Below, piece after piece: positions 18,368 through 27,437 of a stretch of DNA of 64,000 nucleotides (the stretch's first letter is position 1; the number at the start of each line of letters is the position of its first letter). Below the pieces are notes generated by a model. That model was not told where the DNA came from. It ran no database searches and worked only from the letters and a program-made list of their open reading frames with translations. Source of the DNA: RZYX01 sp036654375 (lineage in GTDB: Bacteria; Bacillota; Clostridia; Oscillospirales; Acutalibacteraceae); assembly GCA_036654375.1 (NCBI GenBank), contig JAVVSD010000001.1, forward strand, positions 186,001-250,000, in the 5' to 3' direction. The translations under genes were made by a program, and so were the position numbers.

Positions 18368-18856
18368 TTAAATTAATGATTCAACTTCGTCACTGATGAG
18401 TATTTCACAGCTGAGAATTAAATTTACACTGTTTCCAACTTTACCTATTGACTTGATATATTTGTTTTCAGTTCCTTTGTTAAGTTCTGGCGGAACAACA
18501 ATGCTCTCGTCCGAAATTTGAATAACTTCTGAAACATTATCAACAATTAAGCCAAGCGATATATCATTGACCTCAACGACGATAATACAGGTTCTATCAT
18601 CATACTCCGCAATTTCTTTGTTAAACCTTAGCCTTACATCCATTACTGGGATAATTTTTCCTCTTAAATTAATTATGCCTTTTATGTAATTCGCTACTTC
18701 AGGCATTTCGGTTATAGGCTGTATTCCAATAATTTCTGTAACATACTTGATTTCAATGGCATACACGCACTTATCAATAAAAAATGTTAGATATTTACCT
18801 TCTTGAGTGTCCTCGCTGATATCTTCAAAATCAAAGTCCAATGCTGATTCATCCAT
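18368..18856 (-). CDS. cheW: CheW, receptor-kinase coupling protein
   Basis: The 162-residue protein is a single CheW fold with the conserved LTFFIDKCVYAIEIKYVTEI, ANYIKGIINLRGKIIPVMDV and the DNVSEVIQI core. It docks CheA to the MCP cytoplasmic tip. It has an unusually acidic N-terminal extension of about 20 residues. It lies between cheA and mcp, forming a complete receptor-coupler-kinase transcription unit. Confidence 0.95.
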   Translation of the reverse strand: MDESALDFDFEDISEDTQEGKYLTFFIDKCVYAIEIKYVTEIIGIQPITEMPEVANYIKGIINLRGKIIPVMDVRLRFNKEIAEYDDRTCIIVVEVNDISLGLIVDNVSEVIQISDESIVVPPELNKGTENKYIKSIGKVGNSVNLILSCEILISDEVESLI

Positions 18857-18888
18857 TTTAACATCTCCCTTTTTAAGAATTCGCCTGC

Positions 18889-20973
18889 TTAGTTTTTAAA
18901 CATATCAGTTATGTCGGAAATCAAGCAAACACTTCCATCTCCCATAACCGTACATCCGCAAACACCTTTAACATTTTTTATGTATTTTGGCAATGGCTTA
19001 ACAACCACCTGCTGTTGCCCAATAACTTTATCAGCAAACAAACACATTTCCTTGGAATCGTTTTCAACAACAACTATAATTCCTTCGCTAAGCGTTGTTG
19101 TCTGTGGCTTAAGGTCGTAATACTGATGTAACCTTAGAATTGGCAAACAATCTCCGCGTAGCATTATCATTTCACTGTTGTTGAAATCATCAAGTACAAT
19201 TGATGTTTCATTCACTCTGAAAGACTCTTTGATGGAAGTTATCGGAATAACAAAAATTGAATCCCCTACCTTTACTTTCATGCCTTCTATAATTGCCAGT
19301 GTCAATGGTATTTTTAATGTTATTGTTGTTCCGACTCCCTGCGTACTGTCAACTAATGCTTTTCCGTTTATTTTTTCCATGTTGTTGTTAACAACATCCA
19401 TCCCTACTCCTCTTCCAGAGAATTCCGTAACTTGCTTTTTGGTAGAAAAACCTGGTAAAAAGATTAAAGAATAAATTTCTCTGTCCGTAAGCGTGTTTTG
19501 ATCTGCCTTAATTATGCCCTGTTCTTTTGCCTTTTTAAGGATTTTATCTCGGTCAAGTCCTTTACCATCATCTCTAACAATGATACAGACATCTCCGCCA
19601 TCATCTTTAGCCTCCAAGGTTACTGTGCCAACGGGTGGCTTACCTGCCGCTATTCTTTCCTCTGTGCTTTCTATTCCATGATCCATAGAATTTCTTATGA
19701 TGTGCATTAGCGGGTCTGTTAAATGTTCAATAACATTTTTGTCGACCTCTGTAGTTTCTCCGATTATTTCAAACTTGACTTCTTTATCAAGCTTTTTACT
19801 CATATCTCGAATGATGCGGTGCATTTTTTGAAAAGTTGCGGCAATTGGAATCATTCTGATTGACATTACTGCATCCTGAATTTCGTTTGTTACCTTGCGA
19901 AGCTGCCTTGCTGCCTTTTGGAAATCATTTAAAACCATGCCCTGAAGGTCTGAATTCTGAATAACCATTTCCTGAGAAATAACCAGCTCGCCAACCATAT
20001 CCATAAGCCTGTCCAGCTTATCCAAATTAACGCTTATGATGCTTTGCTTAACGCTTGCCATTGATGGTGGAGCTGTTTTTAACACACTTTCAGCAGGCTT
20101 TGCAACAACTTCCGCTTTATCTTTTTCTGCTGCTTTAACATTTTCCTTTAGCTCTTCCTTTTTGCTGTCCTGAGCAACAGGCTCAACATAAAATTCTTTT
20201 AAAAATAGAGTGTTTGACAAGTGTGCTTTCAAATCCTCAAAGCCAAGGTCGGTTCTAAAATGTATAGTAAAACCATTTTGTCTGATTTCCGTTATTGCGT
20301 TTGCATCACCTGGGACTTCGGCAGGGATTGTTTTTATTATATCTGCAATGTTTTCAAGGTTATTAATCACATTAAACGCCCTGACATTTTCCATCTCACA
20401 TCCGTCTTCAAAATATAACAAAGCTTTATATTCATTTTCGCCGAATGCCTCTTTTGTATCGTTAGTATTGCTATTTACATTGTTTGAAGCTTCGCCAGAC
20501 TTTTTAGATGTCTTGGCTTGAACTTCTGACTCATCAACAGCCGTTTCACCTTTTAATATTACAAGGAATGCTTTTATCTTTGTAACGATTTTCTTCCCTT
20601 GCTCATCTGGTTGCCCGTTGTTATTTGCACCTGTTGGGTCAGCTTGAACCACTTCTATGGCATTTTTAATGTAATCTATACAAATCAGTACAATATCAGT
20701 AAGCCCCGAAAAATCAACTTTTTCAGGGTGATTTTCCCTTATATAGTAAAATACATCTTCCAGAGAATGTGCAACAGAAGATATATTATTATACTCCATC
20801 ATCGCAGCAGTTCCCTTAATCGTGTGGACAATCCTAAACACTTCATTTATCTGGCTTTCAAGTGCATTGGATGACTCACTATCTAATGCAATATTTTCCA
20901 GTTGAGATATTAGCTCTGTTGTTTCATAAATAAACATCTCAATAATAGAATCGTTAGTGAATTCTCCTGACAT
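18889..20973 (-). CDS. cheA: CheA, chemotaxis histidine kinase
   Basis: The 694-residue kinase has an Hpt domain with phosphosite H50 (VHTIKGTAAM), a CheY/CheB-binding-like middle region, a dimerisation domain (LDKLDRLMDMVGELVISQ), an ATPase domain (N box HIIRNSMDHGIE, G boxes DDGKGLD and GRGVGMDVV) and a C-terminal CheW-like domain. GAGGTAAC 7 nt upstream supports the ATG at 20973 over an in-frame ATG at 21045. It phosphorylates the CheY and CheB encoded nearby. A good promoter lies at 21111-21139. Confidence 0.95.
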   Translation of the reverse strand: MSGEFTNDSIIEMFIYETTELISQLENIALDSESSNALESQINEVFRIVHTIKGTAAMMEYNNISSVAHSLEDVFYYIRENHPEKVDFSGLTDIVLICIDYIKNAIEVVQADPTGANNNGQPDEQGKKIVTKIKAFLVILKGETAVDESEVQAKTSKKSGEASNNVNSNTNDTKEAFGENEYKALLYFEDGCEMENVRAFNVINNLENIADIIKTIPAEVPGDANAITEIRQNGFTIHFRTDLGFEDLKAHLSNTLFLKEFYVEPVAQDSKKEELKENVKAAEKDKAEVVAKPAESVLKTAPPSMASVKQSIISVNLDKLDRLMDMVGELVISQEMVIQNSDLQGMVLNDFQKAARQLRKVTNEIQDAVMSIRMIPIAATFQKMHRIIRDMSKKLDKEVKFEIIGETTEVDKNVIEHLTDPLMHIIRNSMDHGIESTEERIAAGKPPVGTVTLEAKDDGGDVCIIVRDDGKGLDRDKILKKAKEQGIIKADQNTLTDREIYSLIFLPGFSTKKQVTEFSGRGVGMDVVNNNMEKINGKALVDSTQGVGTTITLKIPLTLAIIEGMKVKVGDSIFVIPITSIKESFRVNETSIVLDDFNNSEMIMLRGDCLPILRLHQYYDLKPQTTTLSEGIIVVVENDSKEMCLFADKVIGQQQVVVKPLPKYIKNVKGVCGCTVMGDGSVCLISDITDMFKN

Positions 20974-21110
20974 GACAGTTACCTCGTTTTCTCTTAGAAT
21001 ATAAATTGTGTGGTTTTGAGCATATTTAAAGCAATTTTCGGACAAATACTGGATAAATCGCTGTACAATATATATATCTTTTTACAATAATTTACAAAAC
21101 TCTACAATTT

Positions 21111-21139
21111 AGTATAATATCTAATTTATATATTGTCAA
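21111..21139 (-). promoter_or_regulatory. promoter for cheA-cheW-mcp
   Basis: On the minus strand a perfect TTGACA (21139-21134), 17-bp spacer and TATACT (21116-21111). It implies a leader of about 130 nt before cheA. It looks like a sigma-A, not a flagellar sigma-D, promoter. Confidence 0.65.
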
Positions 21140-21252
21140 CAAAATTTTAATGCATATTCAGACAATTATTATGAATTATTTAGTGTTTCTCTTGATATTC
21201 GACTTCCAATTTTAATTATAAAAATATTTTTATAATAAATGTGAAAATTTTG

Positions 21253-21281
21253 TTGAATAAATTGTTTTTGTATACTACAAT
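21253..21281 (+). promoter_or_regulatory. candidate promoter for fliM operon
   Basis: TTGAAT (21253-21258), 17-bp spacer, TACAAT (21276-21281), about 290 bp before fliM. The rest of the 525-bp divergent region is very AT-rich; no convincing sigma-D (TAAA-N15-GCCGATAA) site was seen. Confidence 0.4.
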
Positions 21282-21469
21282 TAAAGAGATTAGTTTAAAT
21301 CTATTTATATATTTTGGGATAAAAATACTTTTATTTACAATATACAATTTTTATTTAGATAATTTATTGTACAATGTGCATTAAGTTTAATTTATTTATG
21401 TAGATTTTTGGTATAAGTTAGCTTAATGTATTGATTTTGTCCCGTCCTAATGTTATGTTATATTAGTAA

Positions 21470-21501
21470 AATAGACATTAGTTGCAAAGCTAATATCTAT
21501 T
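21470..21501 (+). other. inverted repeat in the fliM leader
   Basis: AATAGACATTAG and CTAATATCTATT pair with one mismatch around an 8-nt loop, 70 bp before fliM. It may be a leader hairpin or an operator; no T run follows, so it is not a standard terminator. Confidence 0.4.
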
Positions 21502-21571
21502 TATATCGGTTTATTATAAGATTATTACTTTTAATTTAGTTTATAAAATACAGGTAAAAGTCGGTGACAGT

Positions 21572-22564
21572 ATGGCAAATGTTCTAAGTCAACAGCAGAT
21601 TGATGAGTTACTTGGTAATTTACGAAGTGGCGAGCTTGACATTGATGAAGTTGAGCAACAACAAACAGCTCAAAAAGTAAAAGAATACGACTTTAGGTCA
21701 CCTCGTAAGGTTACAAAGGAGCAGCTAAAATATCTTACCAGTATATTTGACAGCTTTGCAAGCTTTTTCAGCATGAACCTAACGAGTGTACTTAGGCAAA
21801 ACTGCCAGATAGAAATTCTTCAAATTGAGGAAGAAGAGTACAAGGAATTTAACAATGCGTTGGAAGATTCAGTTCTTGTTGGAATGTTTAGTGTTAACGG
21901 CGAAAATGTTAAATATGAAGACGAGCAGATACTTGTTGAAGTTTCCAAACCTTTGTCTTTTGCAATCATGGAATTGCTTTTAGGTGGAAGCGTTGTTAGC
22001 TCTCAAAATATTACCAGAGATTATACAGAAATTGAACTTTCAATTATGGAATACCTTTTTAAAATGATGCCGCAGAACCTTAACAAAGCTTGGTCAAACT
22101 ATTTAGAAGTTGAGCATTCGCTTGAAGTTGTTGAAACAAACTCAAGGATTATTCAGTTTGTTCCCAATGATGTAACAATTGCTATAATCGTTATGGAAAT
22201 ATCAATTCACAATGTTAAGGGCATTATGAATGTCTGTGTTCCTGCTCCCTTGTTTGAAAAATTATTGCCACTTATGGACAATCGAAATCTTCCTAAAAAG
22301 GGAGATGACAAGCTTGACGAGCAAAAGATAAGCCTGCTTTCATCTATTAAGAAAACAAGCCTTGAAATAACAGGAGTTCTTGGAAGTACCGATATCCAAA
22401 TTCACGACTTATTGGAACTTCAACAAGGCGATATTATTATCCTTAACGAAAGAAAGATATCCGATGATGTAGAAATCATGATAGAAGGTAACCATTGGTT
22501 TACAGGAACAGTGGGAATCAAAAACAAGAATTATGCTGTTCAAATCAATAACACAATTAACTGA
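21572..22564 (+). CDS. fliM: FliM, flagellar motor switch protein
   Basis: The 330-residue protein begins with the CheY-P binding peptide VLSQQQIDELL, then a CheC-like middle domain and a C-terminal SpoA domain (TDIQIHDLLELQQGDIIILN). It forms the C-ring of the flagellar motor and receives CheY-P. GGTGA lies 5 nt before the start. It is the first gene of the fliM-fliY-cheY-cheC-cheD cluster; fliY follows after about 20 nt. Confidence 0.95.
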   Translation: MANVLSQQQIDELLGNLRSGELDIDEVEQQQTAQKVKEYDFRSPRKVTKEQLKYLTSIFDSFASFFSMNLTSVLRQNCQIEILQIEEEEYKEFNNALEDSVLVGMFSVNGENVKYEDEQILVEVSKPLSFAIMELLLGGSVVSSQNITRDYTEIELSIMEYLFKMMPQNLNKAWSNYLEVEHSLEVVETNSRIIQFVPNDVTIAIIVMEISIHNVKGIMNVCVPAPLFEKLLPLMDNRNLPKKGDDKLDEQKISLLSSIKKTSLEITGVLGSTDIQIHDLLELQQGDIIILNERKISDDVEIMIEGNHWFTGTVGIKNKNYAVQINNTIN

Positions 22565-22582
22565 CATGGGAGGATGAATTTC

Positions 22583-23662
22583 TTGGATTCAAATAATGCT
22601 CTTTTTACTGATATGGAAATTGATACTATTGGTGAAATATTAAATATAAGTATGGGGTCTGCTGCAACTGCCGTTTCCACACTTCTTAACAAAAAGGTCT
22701 ATATAACAACTCCGAAGGTTGAAGTTGCAAAATCTGGAAGTTTTGAATATAAGTCGCTTACTCCCGGTATCGGTGTTGAGATTAATTATATTGAAGGCCT
22801 TACCGGTTTTAATCTTTTTGTTCTTAAGCCAAAAGATGTTCAGGCAATTGTAAGCATCCTTCTTCAGACTGATTTTGATCCTAATGAAGAGTTTGTGATG
22901 GATGAAATCAGCATTAGTGCCATCTGTGAAACTATGAACCAGATGATGGGTAGCTCATCAACGGCTCTTGCACAATTTTTAAACAGAACTGTTAATATCT
23001 CCACGCCCACCCCATTTGAAGTAGCTTCCAACGAAAACTTCAGCCTGAAGTACTTTAAAGAAGACCAAGATATTGTAATCATAAAATTCAACTTAATTGT
23101 TGAAGGAGTTTTAGATAGCGAGTTTGCAAGCGTAATGCCCTGTGAATTTGCAAGAGAATTGATATCCTATTTGCTTCCTAAAGAAAGTAGCAATTTGCCA
23201 ACTGAACCCGAAGCATCTGATTCAAAAAAAGCACCATCCTCTCCTGCACCTGTACAAGCACCATCCTCTCCTGCACCTGTACAAGCACCACCATCATCAC
23301 CACAATATTCTAACCAGCAAAATGCTCCTCAAGAAAATTATAATATTGCACCTGCTTCCTTCCAAGGATTGAGCAATGAAGCTGCCCCTAAGCCGGACGA
23401 AGCCCCAGAAAATTTAAAACTGATTATGTCCGTTCCCCTTAAAATTTCAGTTGAATTAGGTCACTCAAAGAAGTCAATCAAGGAAATTTTAGAGTTTTCT
23501 AATGGTTCGATAATTGACCTTAACAGACAGGCAGGAATGCCAGTTGACATTCTTGTTAATGGACAACAAATTGCCAAAGGTGATGTTGTTGTTGTTGAAG
23601 AATATTATGGAGTCAGAATTACTGAAATTCTTAATCCAAATGAAATAGTGAAAGTACTGTGA
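22583..23662 (+). CDS. fliY: FliY (FliN), flagellar switch protein with CheY-P phosphatase motifs
   Basis: The 359-residue protein has two CheC-type phosphatase motifs of the (S/D)xxxExxN form (DTIGEILN near 10-20 and SAICETMN near 110), a Pro/Ser/Ala-rich linker (about 210-270) and a C-terminal SpoA domain (VPLKISVELGHSKKSIKEIL). In Gram-positives FliY is a C-ring part that dephosphorylates CheY-P. The GGGAGG motif abuts an ATG at 22574 with no spacing, so TTG at 22583 (9-nt spacing) is the likely start. The linker contains an exact 27-bp tandem repeat. Confidence 0.93.
   Translation: MDSNNALFTDMEIDTIGEILNISMGSAATAVSTLLNKKVYITTPKVEVAKSGSFEYKSLTPGIGVEINYIEGLTGFNLFVLKPKDVQAIVSILLQTDFDPNEEFVMDEISISAICETMNQMMGSSSTALAQFLNRTVNISTPTPFEVASNENFSLKYFKEDQDIVIIKFNLIVEGVLDSEFASVMPCEFARELISYLLPKESSNLPTEPEASDSKKAPSSPAPVQAPSSPAPVQAPPSSPQYSNQQNAPQENYNIAPASFQGLSNEAAPKPDEAPENLKLIMSVPLKISVELGHSKKSIKEILEFSNGSIIDLNRQAGMPVDILVNGQQIAKGDVVVVEEYYGVRITEILNPNEIVKVL
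23231..23284 (+). repeat. 27-bp exact tandem repeat in fliY linker
   Basis: Two identical 27-bp units lie back to back and encode APSSPAPVQ twice, followed by a partial third unit. It lies in the flexible linker, so copy changes would only alter linker length in steps of 9 residues. Confidence 0.9.
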
Positions 23663-23681
23663 TTATAAAGGAGAAAATATT

Positions 23682-24044
23682 ATGGGTAAAAAGATTATGT
23701 TAGTCGACGATGCTGCTTTTATGAGAATGATGATTAGAAATATGCTTACTCAAGGTGGCTATACAGATATTATTGAAGCTGAAAATGGGCTTGTTGCTGT
23801 TGAAATGTATAAGTCCGAAAAGCCTGATTTAGTTATCATGGATATTACTATGCCTGAAAAAGATGGCATTGCAGCTCTTCGCGAGATCAAAGAATATGAC
23901 TCAAGCTCCAATGTTGTTATGTGTTCTGCTCTTGGTCAGGAAAAGCTTGTTTTGGATGCTCTTAAATCAGGCGCCGCTGACTTTATTGTTAAGCCGTTTA
24001 AGCCTGAGAGAATTATGGACACTGTTTCAAAATTCTTTAACTAA
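23682..24044 (+). CDS. cheY: CheY, chemotaxis response regulator
   Basis: This 120-residue single receiver domain has the acidic pair D9-D10, phosphoacceptor D54 in VIMDITMPEKDG, conserved Ser/Ala pocket in MCSALG, and lysine in IVKPFKPERI. It has no output domain, so it acts by binding FliM. AAAGGAG precedes the ATG. It is cotranscribed with fliM-fliY, keeping regulator and motor target together. Confidence 0.95.
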   Translation: MGKKIMLVDDAAFMRMMIRNMLTQGGYTDIIEAENGLVAVEMYKSEKPDLVIMDITMPEKDGIAALREIKEYDSSSNVVMCSALGQEKLVLDALKSGAADFIVKPFKPERIMDTVSKFFN

Positions 24045-24140
24045 ATATACCTCACTCTGAATTATCACTAATATAATTTGGCGTATACTCTTTAATTTTA
24101 TATTGCTTTATTTAATTGTTCTAAAAATTTGTGCTTTAAA

Positions 24141-24178
24141 AAGCCTCCAAATCGTGAAAATAATCGATTTGGAGGCTT
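24141..24178 (+). terminator. 14-bp stem hairpin between cheY and cheC
   Basis: AAGCCTCCAAATCG and CGATTTGGAGGCTT pair perfectly around a 10-nt loop, followed by GCTTTAAAG. The weak T tail suggests attenuation or mRNA processing within the operon rather than a full stop. Confidence 0.6.
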
Positions 24179-24237
24179 GCTTTAAAGATATATTACTTGT
24201 AGTACTCACCTCTTAACTATATTAAGGAGATGATAAT

Positions 24238-24861
24238 GTGTCGAATGATTATGACCTAAATAACATTAATGAAATGCACAAATCTGCTTTGCAAGAAATT
24301 GGCAATATCGGTATGGGAAATGCCACAAGATCATTAGCCTTCATTTTAGAAGACAGCTTAAAGTTAGATTTGCCTGTTGTTAAATTTTTGGATATGGATA
24401 ACCTTTCTGATTTTATTGCAGGTCAAGAGGAAAACATTGTCTTGTCTGCTTTCTGCTCAATAACTGGAGATATTAACGGAACTGTCATGCTACTTATTCA
24501 AAAAGACTTCGTTATGAAAATTTTACATAAGGTCTTCCCTGCTGATGAAATAATAAATGAAGACTCTTTTTCTGAGATACAATTGTCTGCAATTGATGAA
24601 ATGTGCAACATTTTTATTGGATCATATACAACTGCTATTGCTACATTTTTGGATATTGATGCTAAAATTTCTCTGCCCAATATTTGTTTTGATATGCTTG
24701 GAGCAATTTTAAGCTCCGTTGCGGTTGAGATATACACTTATCATGACAAATTTTTAGTTATAAACAATTATATTGAGTCAGACACAGCAAACGCTTTTGA
24801 TATGTATTATTTGCCAGATGAAGAGTCATATAAAAAAATTATTACAAAATTAGGGATTTAA
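24238..24861 (+). CDS. cheC: CheC, CheY-P phosphatase
   Basis: The 207-residue protein carries both phosphatase motifs (SALQEIGN near 17-24 and SAIDEMCN near 119-126), so both active sites look intact. Start is GTG at 24238 behind AAGGAGATGAT. CheC dephosphorylates CheY-P and is activated by CheD, encoded next door with one base between stop and start. About 190 bp and a hairpin separate it from cheY. Confidence 0.94.
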   Translation: MSNDYDLNNINEMHKSALQEIGNIGMGNATRSLAFILEDSLKLDLPVVKFLDMDNLSDFIAGQEENIVLSAFCSITGDINGTVMLLIQKDFVMKILHKVFPADEIINEDSFSEIQLSAIDEMCNIFIGSYTTAIATFLDIDAKISLPNICFDMLGAILSSVAVEIYTYHDKFLVINNYIESDTANAFDMYYLPDEESYKKIITKLGI

Positions 24862-24862
24862 A

Positions 24863-25366
24863 ATGAACAATACTATTACTGTAAACATTTCGGATATGAA
24901 GGTTGCACAAAATGCAGATACACTTGTTACATATGCACTTGGCTCTTGTATTGGCATTTGTCTTTATGACCCCATGAAAAAGATTGGCACTTTGGGACAT
25001 ATTATGTTACCCGCTGCGCACAACGAAGAAGATGCAAAAATGAAAAAGTATAGATTTGCCAACACTTGTGTTCCTGAAATGATTAACGAAATGATAAAAC
25101 TTGGATGCTTTAAGCGTAATATCGTGGCAAAAATTGCAGGCGGAGCTACTATGTTTAAACTTATTCAAAACGCTAAGGTCGCTAATTCGGAGTTGAATAA
25201 TATCGGGACTCAAAATGTGGCTGCTGTTAAAAGTGCATTGAATAAATATGGCATAAGACTCATCGCCGAAGATGTTGGCGCTGACTATGCGCGTACTTTA
25301 TTCTTTGAAACTGACAAAGGCAGTGTCACTGTCAAATCTTGTAACAGGCAAATTAACATTATATGA
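24863..25366 (+). CDS. cheD: CheD, receptor glutamine deamidase
   Basis: The 167-residue protein has the CheD catalytic triad: C29 in TYALGSCIGICLYDP, H46 in TLGHIMLP and T23. It deamidates receptor glutamines and binds CheC. It lacks a clear ribosome site and starts one base after the cheC stop, so translational coupling is likely. A terminator at 25440 closes the operon. Confidence 0.94.
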   Translation: MNNTITVNISDMKVAQNADTLVTYALGSCIGICLYDPMKKIGTLGHIMLPAAHNEEDAKMKKYRFANTCVPEMINEMIKLGCFKRNIVAKIAGGATMFKLIQNAKVANSELNNIGTQNVAAVKSALNKYGIRLIAEDVGADYARTLFFETDKGSVTVKSCNRQINII

Positions 25367-25439
25367 TATCTCGTTTTTTTCTCAATGGTGTTACTATCTT
25401 GTCTTAAAAACCAATGCTTAATTATTATATGATATAACC

Positions 25440-25477
25440 CAAAATGCTCTGCACACAATAATGTACAGAGCATTTTG
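25440..25477 (+). terminator. terminator after cheD
   Basis: CAAAATGCTCTG and CAGAGCATTTTG form a perfect 12-bp stem with a 14-nt loop; the tail AGATTTTAG is only moderately T-rich. The rest of the gap to obg (25478-25712) holds the obg promoter; no further gene was seen. Confidence 0.65.
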
Positions 25478-25651
25478 AGATTTTAGAATAAAATATTCAT
25501 AGAGGAGAATACTGTTTAAGTGTTAAAGTTCGTGAATATGCTTCACTCGCTTATGCATATAATATCATCAATATTCTAAGATGTCAATATATATTTGAAG
25601 ATACTTCACAATATGCAATTATTCTCATGGTGGCTGTTTGAGTGGTTTTTA

Positions 25652-25681
25652 TTGACAGATTAAGGTATAATATAATAATAT
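25652..25681 (+). promoter_or_regulatory. promoter for obg
   Basis: A perfect TTGACA (25652-25657) is followed by overlapping TATAAT/TAATAT hexamers; the best spaced is TAATAT at 25676-25681 (18-bp spacer), about 30 bp before the obg start. Confidence 0.55.
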
Positions 25682-25712
25682 AGATTGTCGTACAACTGAG
25701 AGGAAATAAAAA

Positions 25713-26984
25713 ATGTTTGTTGATATAGCTAAAATTAAAATAAAGGCCGGTGACGGTGGAAACGGTGCTGTTTCTTTTCACCGTGAAAAGTATGTTGCTT
25801 CCGGCGGACCAGATGGTGGCGACGGTGGCAAGGGCGGTGATGTTGTCTTTGTTGTGGACGACAATCTTGCAACATTGTCTGACTTTCGTTATAAGCGAAA
25901 GTATACTTCTGAGAATGGCAAAAATGGCGAAGCCGGAAGAAGAAATGGCAAAAAATCTGATGATTTAGTAATCAAAGTACCAAGGGGTACAATTATTAAA
26001 GAAGTTGAAAGCGGAACTGTTATGGCTGATATGTCTGACAATGACCGCTTTGTTGCTGCTAAAGGTGGCAAGGGTGGCTGGGGTAACAGCCATTTTGCAA
26101 CCCCAACAAGGCAGACTCCACGCTTTGCAAAAAGTGGAATGCCAGGTGAAGAGTGGGAAATTACTCTTGAACTTAAGCTTTTAGCCGATGTTGGGCTTTT
26201 AGGATTTCCTAATGTTGGCAAGTCAACTCTTGTTTCTGTTGTCAGCGAAGCGAAACCGATTATTGGAAACTACCACTTTACTACTATCACTCCTGTTCTT
26301 GGTGTTGTTTCGTTAGGTGAAGGGAATTCCTTTGTTATGGCTGATATCCCTGGTCTTATTGAGGGTGCAAGTGAAGGAATTGGGCTTGGACATGAGTTTT
26401 TACGCCATGTTGACCGTTGCCGTATGCTTGTTCATATCGTTGATGTTGCTGGAAGTGAAGGCAGAAATCCGATTGAAGATTTTGAAGCCATAAATAAAGA
26501 GCTTGAGCAATTTGATGCAGAGCTTGCAAAGCGTCCTCAAATTGTTGCGGGAAACAAAATTGATCTTGCAAGTGAAGAACAGCTTGAGCAATTTGAATCA
26601 TATGTTAAAGAGCGTGGATATGAATATTTTCCTATTATTGCTCCGATTGCAGAAGGCACAAAGGAACTTATTAACGCTGTGTGGAAAAAGCTACAATCCC
26701 TGCCCCCTATCAAGCGTTATGAAACGCAGGAAATTCCGCTCGATTTCCTTGAAAAGAAGAAAGATAATGGATTTACCATTACTGTTAATGATGATATCTA
26801 TACTGTTGAAGCAGAATGGTTGCTTAAAATTCTTTACAAAATTGACTATGACGATTATGAGTCGCTTCAATATCTTCAAAGAGTTTTGCAGTCAAGCGGT
26901 ATCTTTGCCGCTCTTGAAGAAAAGGGAATTCAGGAAGGCGACACCGTAAGCATTTATGATATTGACTTTGACTATGTTCCGTAA
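25713..26984 (+). CDS. obg: Obg GTPase
   Basis: The 423-residue protein has the glycine-rich Obg fold (about 1-158), the G domain (Walker A GFPNVGKSTLVS, switch DIPGLIEGA, NKID) and the C-terminal OCT domain found in Gram-positive Obg. It is an essential GTPase in 50S ribosome assembly and stress signalling. GAGGAAATAAAAA precedes the ATG. mrnC and a YitT gene follow in the same direction. Confidence 0.97.
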   Translation: MFVDIAKIKIKAGDGGNGAVSFHREKYVASGGPDGGDGGKGGDVVFVVDDNLATLSDFRYKRKYTSENGKNGEAGRRNGKKSDDLVIKVPRGTIIKEVESGTVMADMSDNDRFVAAKGGKGGWGNSHFATPTRQTPRFAKSGMPGEEWEITLELKLLADVGLLGFPNVGKSTLVSVVSEAKPIIGNYHFTTITPVLGVVSLGEGNSFVMADIPGLIEGASEGIGLGHEFLRHVDRCRMLVHIVDVAGSEGRNPIEDFEAINKELEQFDAELAKRPQIVAGNKIDLASEEQLEQFESYVKERGYEYFPIIAPIAEGTKELINAVWKKLQSLPPIKRYETQEIPLDFLEKKKDNGFTITVNDDIYTVEAEWLLKILYKIDYDDYESLQYLQRVLQSSGIFAALEEKGIQEGDTVSIYDIDFDYVP

Positions 26985-27026
26985 TTTATATTTTGCTTAT
27001 TCAATTGGTTAAGGAGAGTTTTTTAA

Positions 27027-27437
27027 TTGGATAGATTTCTTGATTTTGATTGTGACCCAAAATTGCTCAGTCCCCTTACTCTTGCCTTTGTTGGCGACTG
27101 TGTATATGAGCTTTTTGTGCGTGAAAAGATTGTTTGTGAAGCTAACAGACCAACAAACAAGCTCAATATCCTCAAAAAAGATTGGGTTAATGCTTCATTT
27201 CAGGCACAATGTGTATCAAAGCTTTCCAGTATTTTTACCGATGAGGAAGCCGATATTGTTCGACGCGGAAGAAACACGCATACAAAAAACACGCCAAAGA
27301 ATATGTCATCTTCAGACTATCACTATGCAACTGGGCTTGAAGCTCTGTTTGGATACCTTTATCTTTGTGGAAAAATTGAAAGGCTCCGTGAATTGTTTTA
27401 CATAATTTTTGAAAACGGAGATGAAAATTTTGAGTAA
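27027..27437 (+). CDS. mrnC: Mini-ribonuclease III
   Basis: The 136-residue protein is an RNase III catalytic domain without the dsRNA-binding domain: LAFVGDCVYELFVREKI contains the catalytic acidic residue, followed by RPTNKLNILKKDWVNASFQA. In B. subtilis Mini-III matures 23S rRNA ends. The start is TTG 27027 with AAGGAGAG 8 nt upstream. Its end overlaps the next gene by a few bases, giving coupling. Confidence 0.92.
   Translation: MDRFLDFDCDPKLLSPLTLAFVGDCVYELFVREKIVCEANRPTNKLNILKKDWVNASFQAQCVSKLSSIFTDEEADIVRRGRNTHTKNTPKNMSSSDYHYATGLEALFGYLYLCGKIERLRELFYIIFENGDENFE

Noticed and set aside
23231..23284. CRISPR-like repeat
   Set aside because: Two abutting copies without spacers, inside the fliY reading frame.
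25520..25579. GTG-started 19-codon frame behind GAGGAG in the cheD-obg gap
   Set aside because: Spacing of 12 nt is long, there is no promoter match and no terminator; likely chance.
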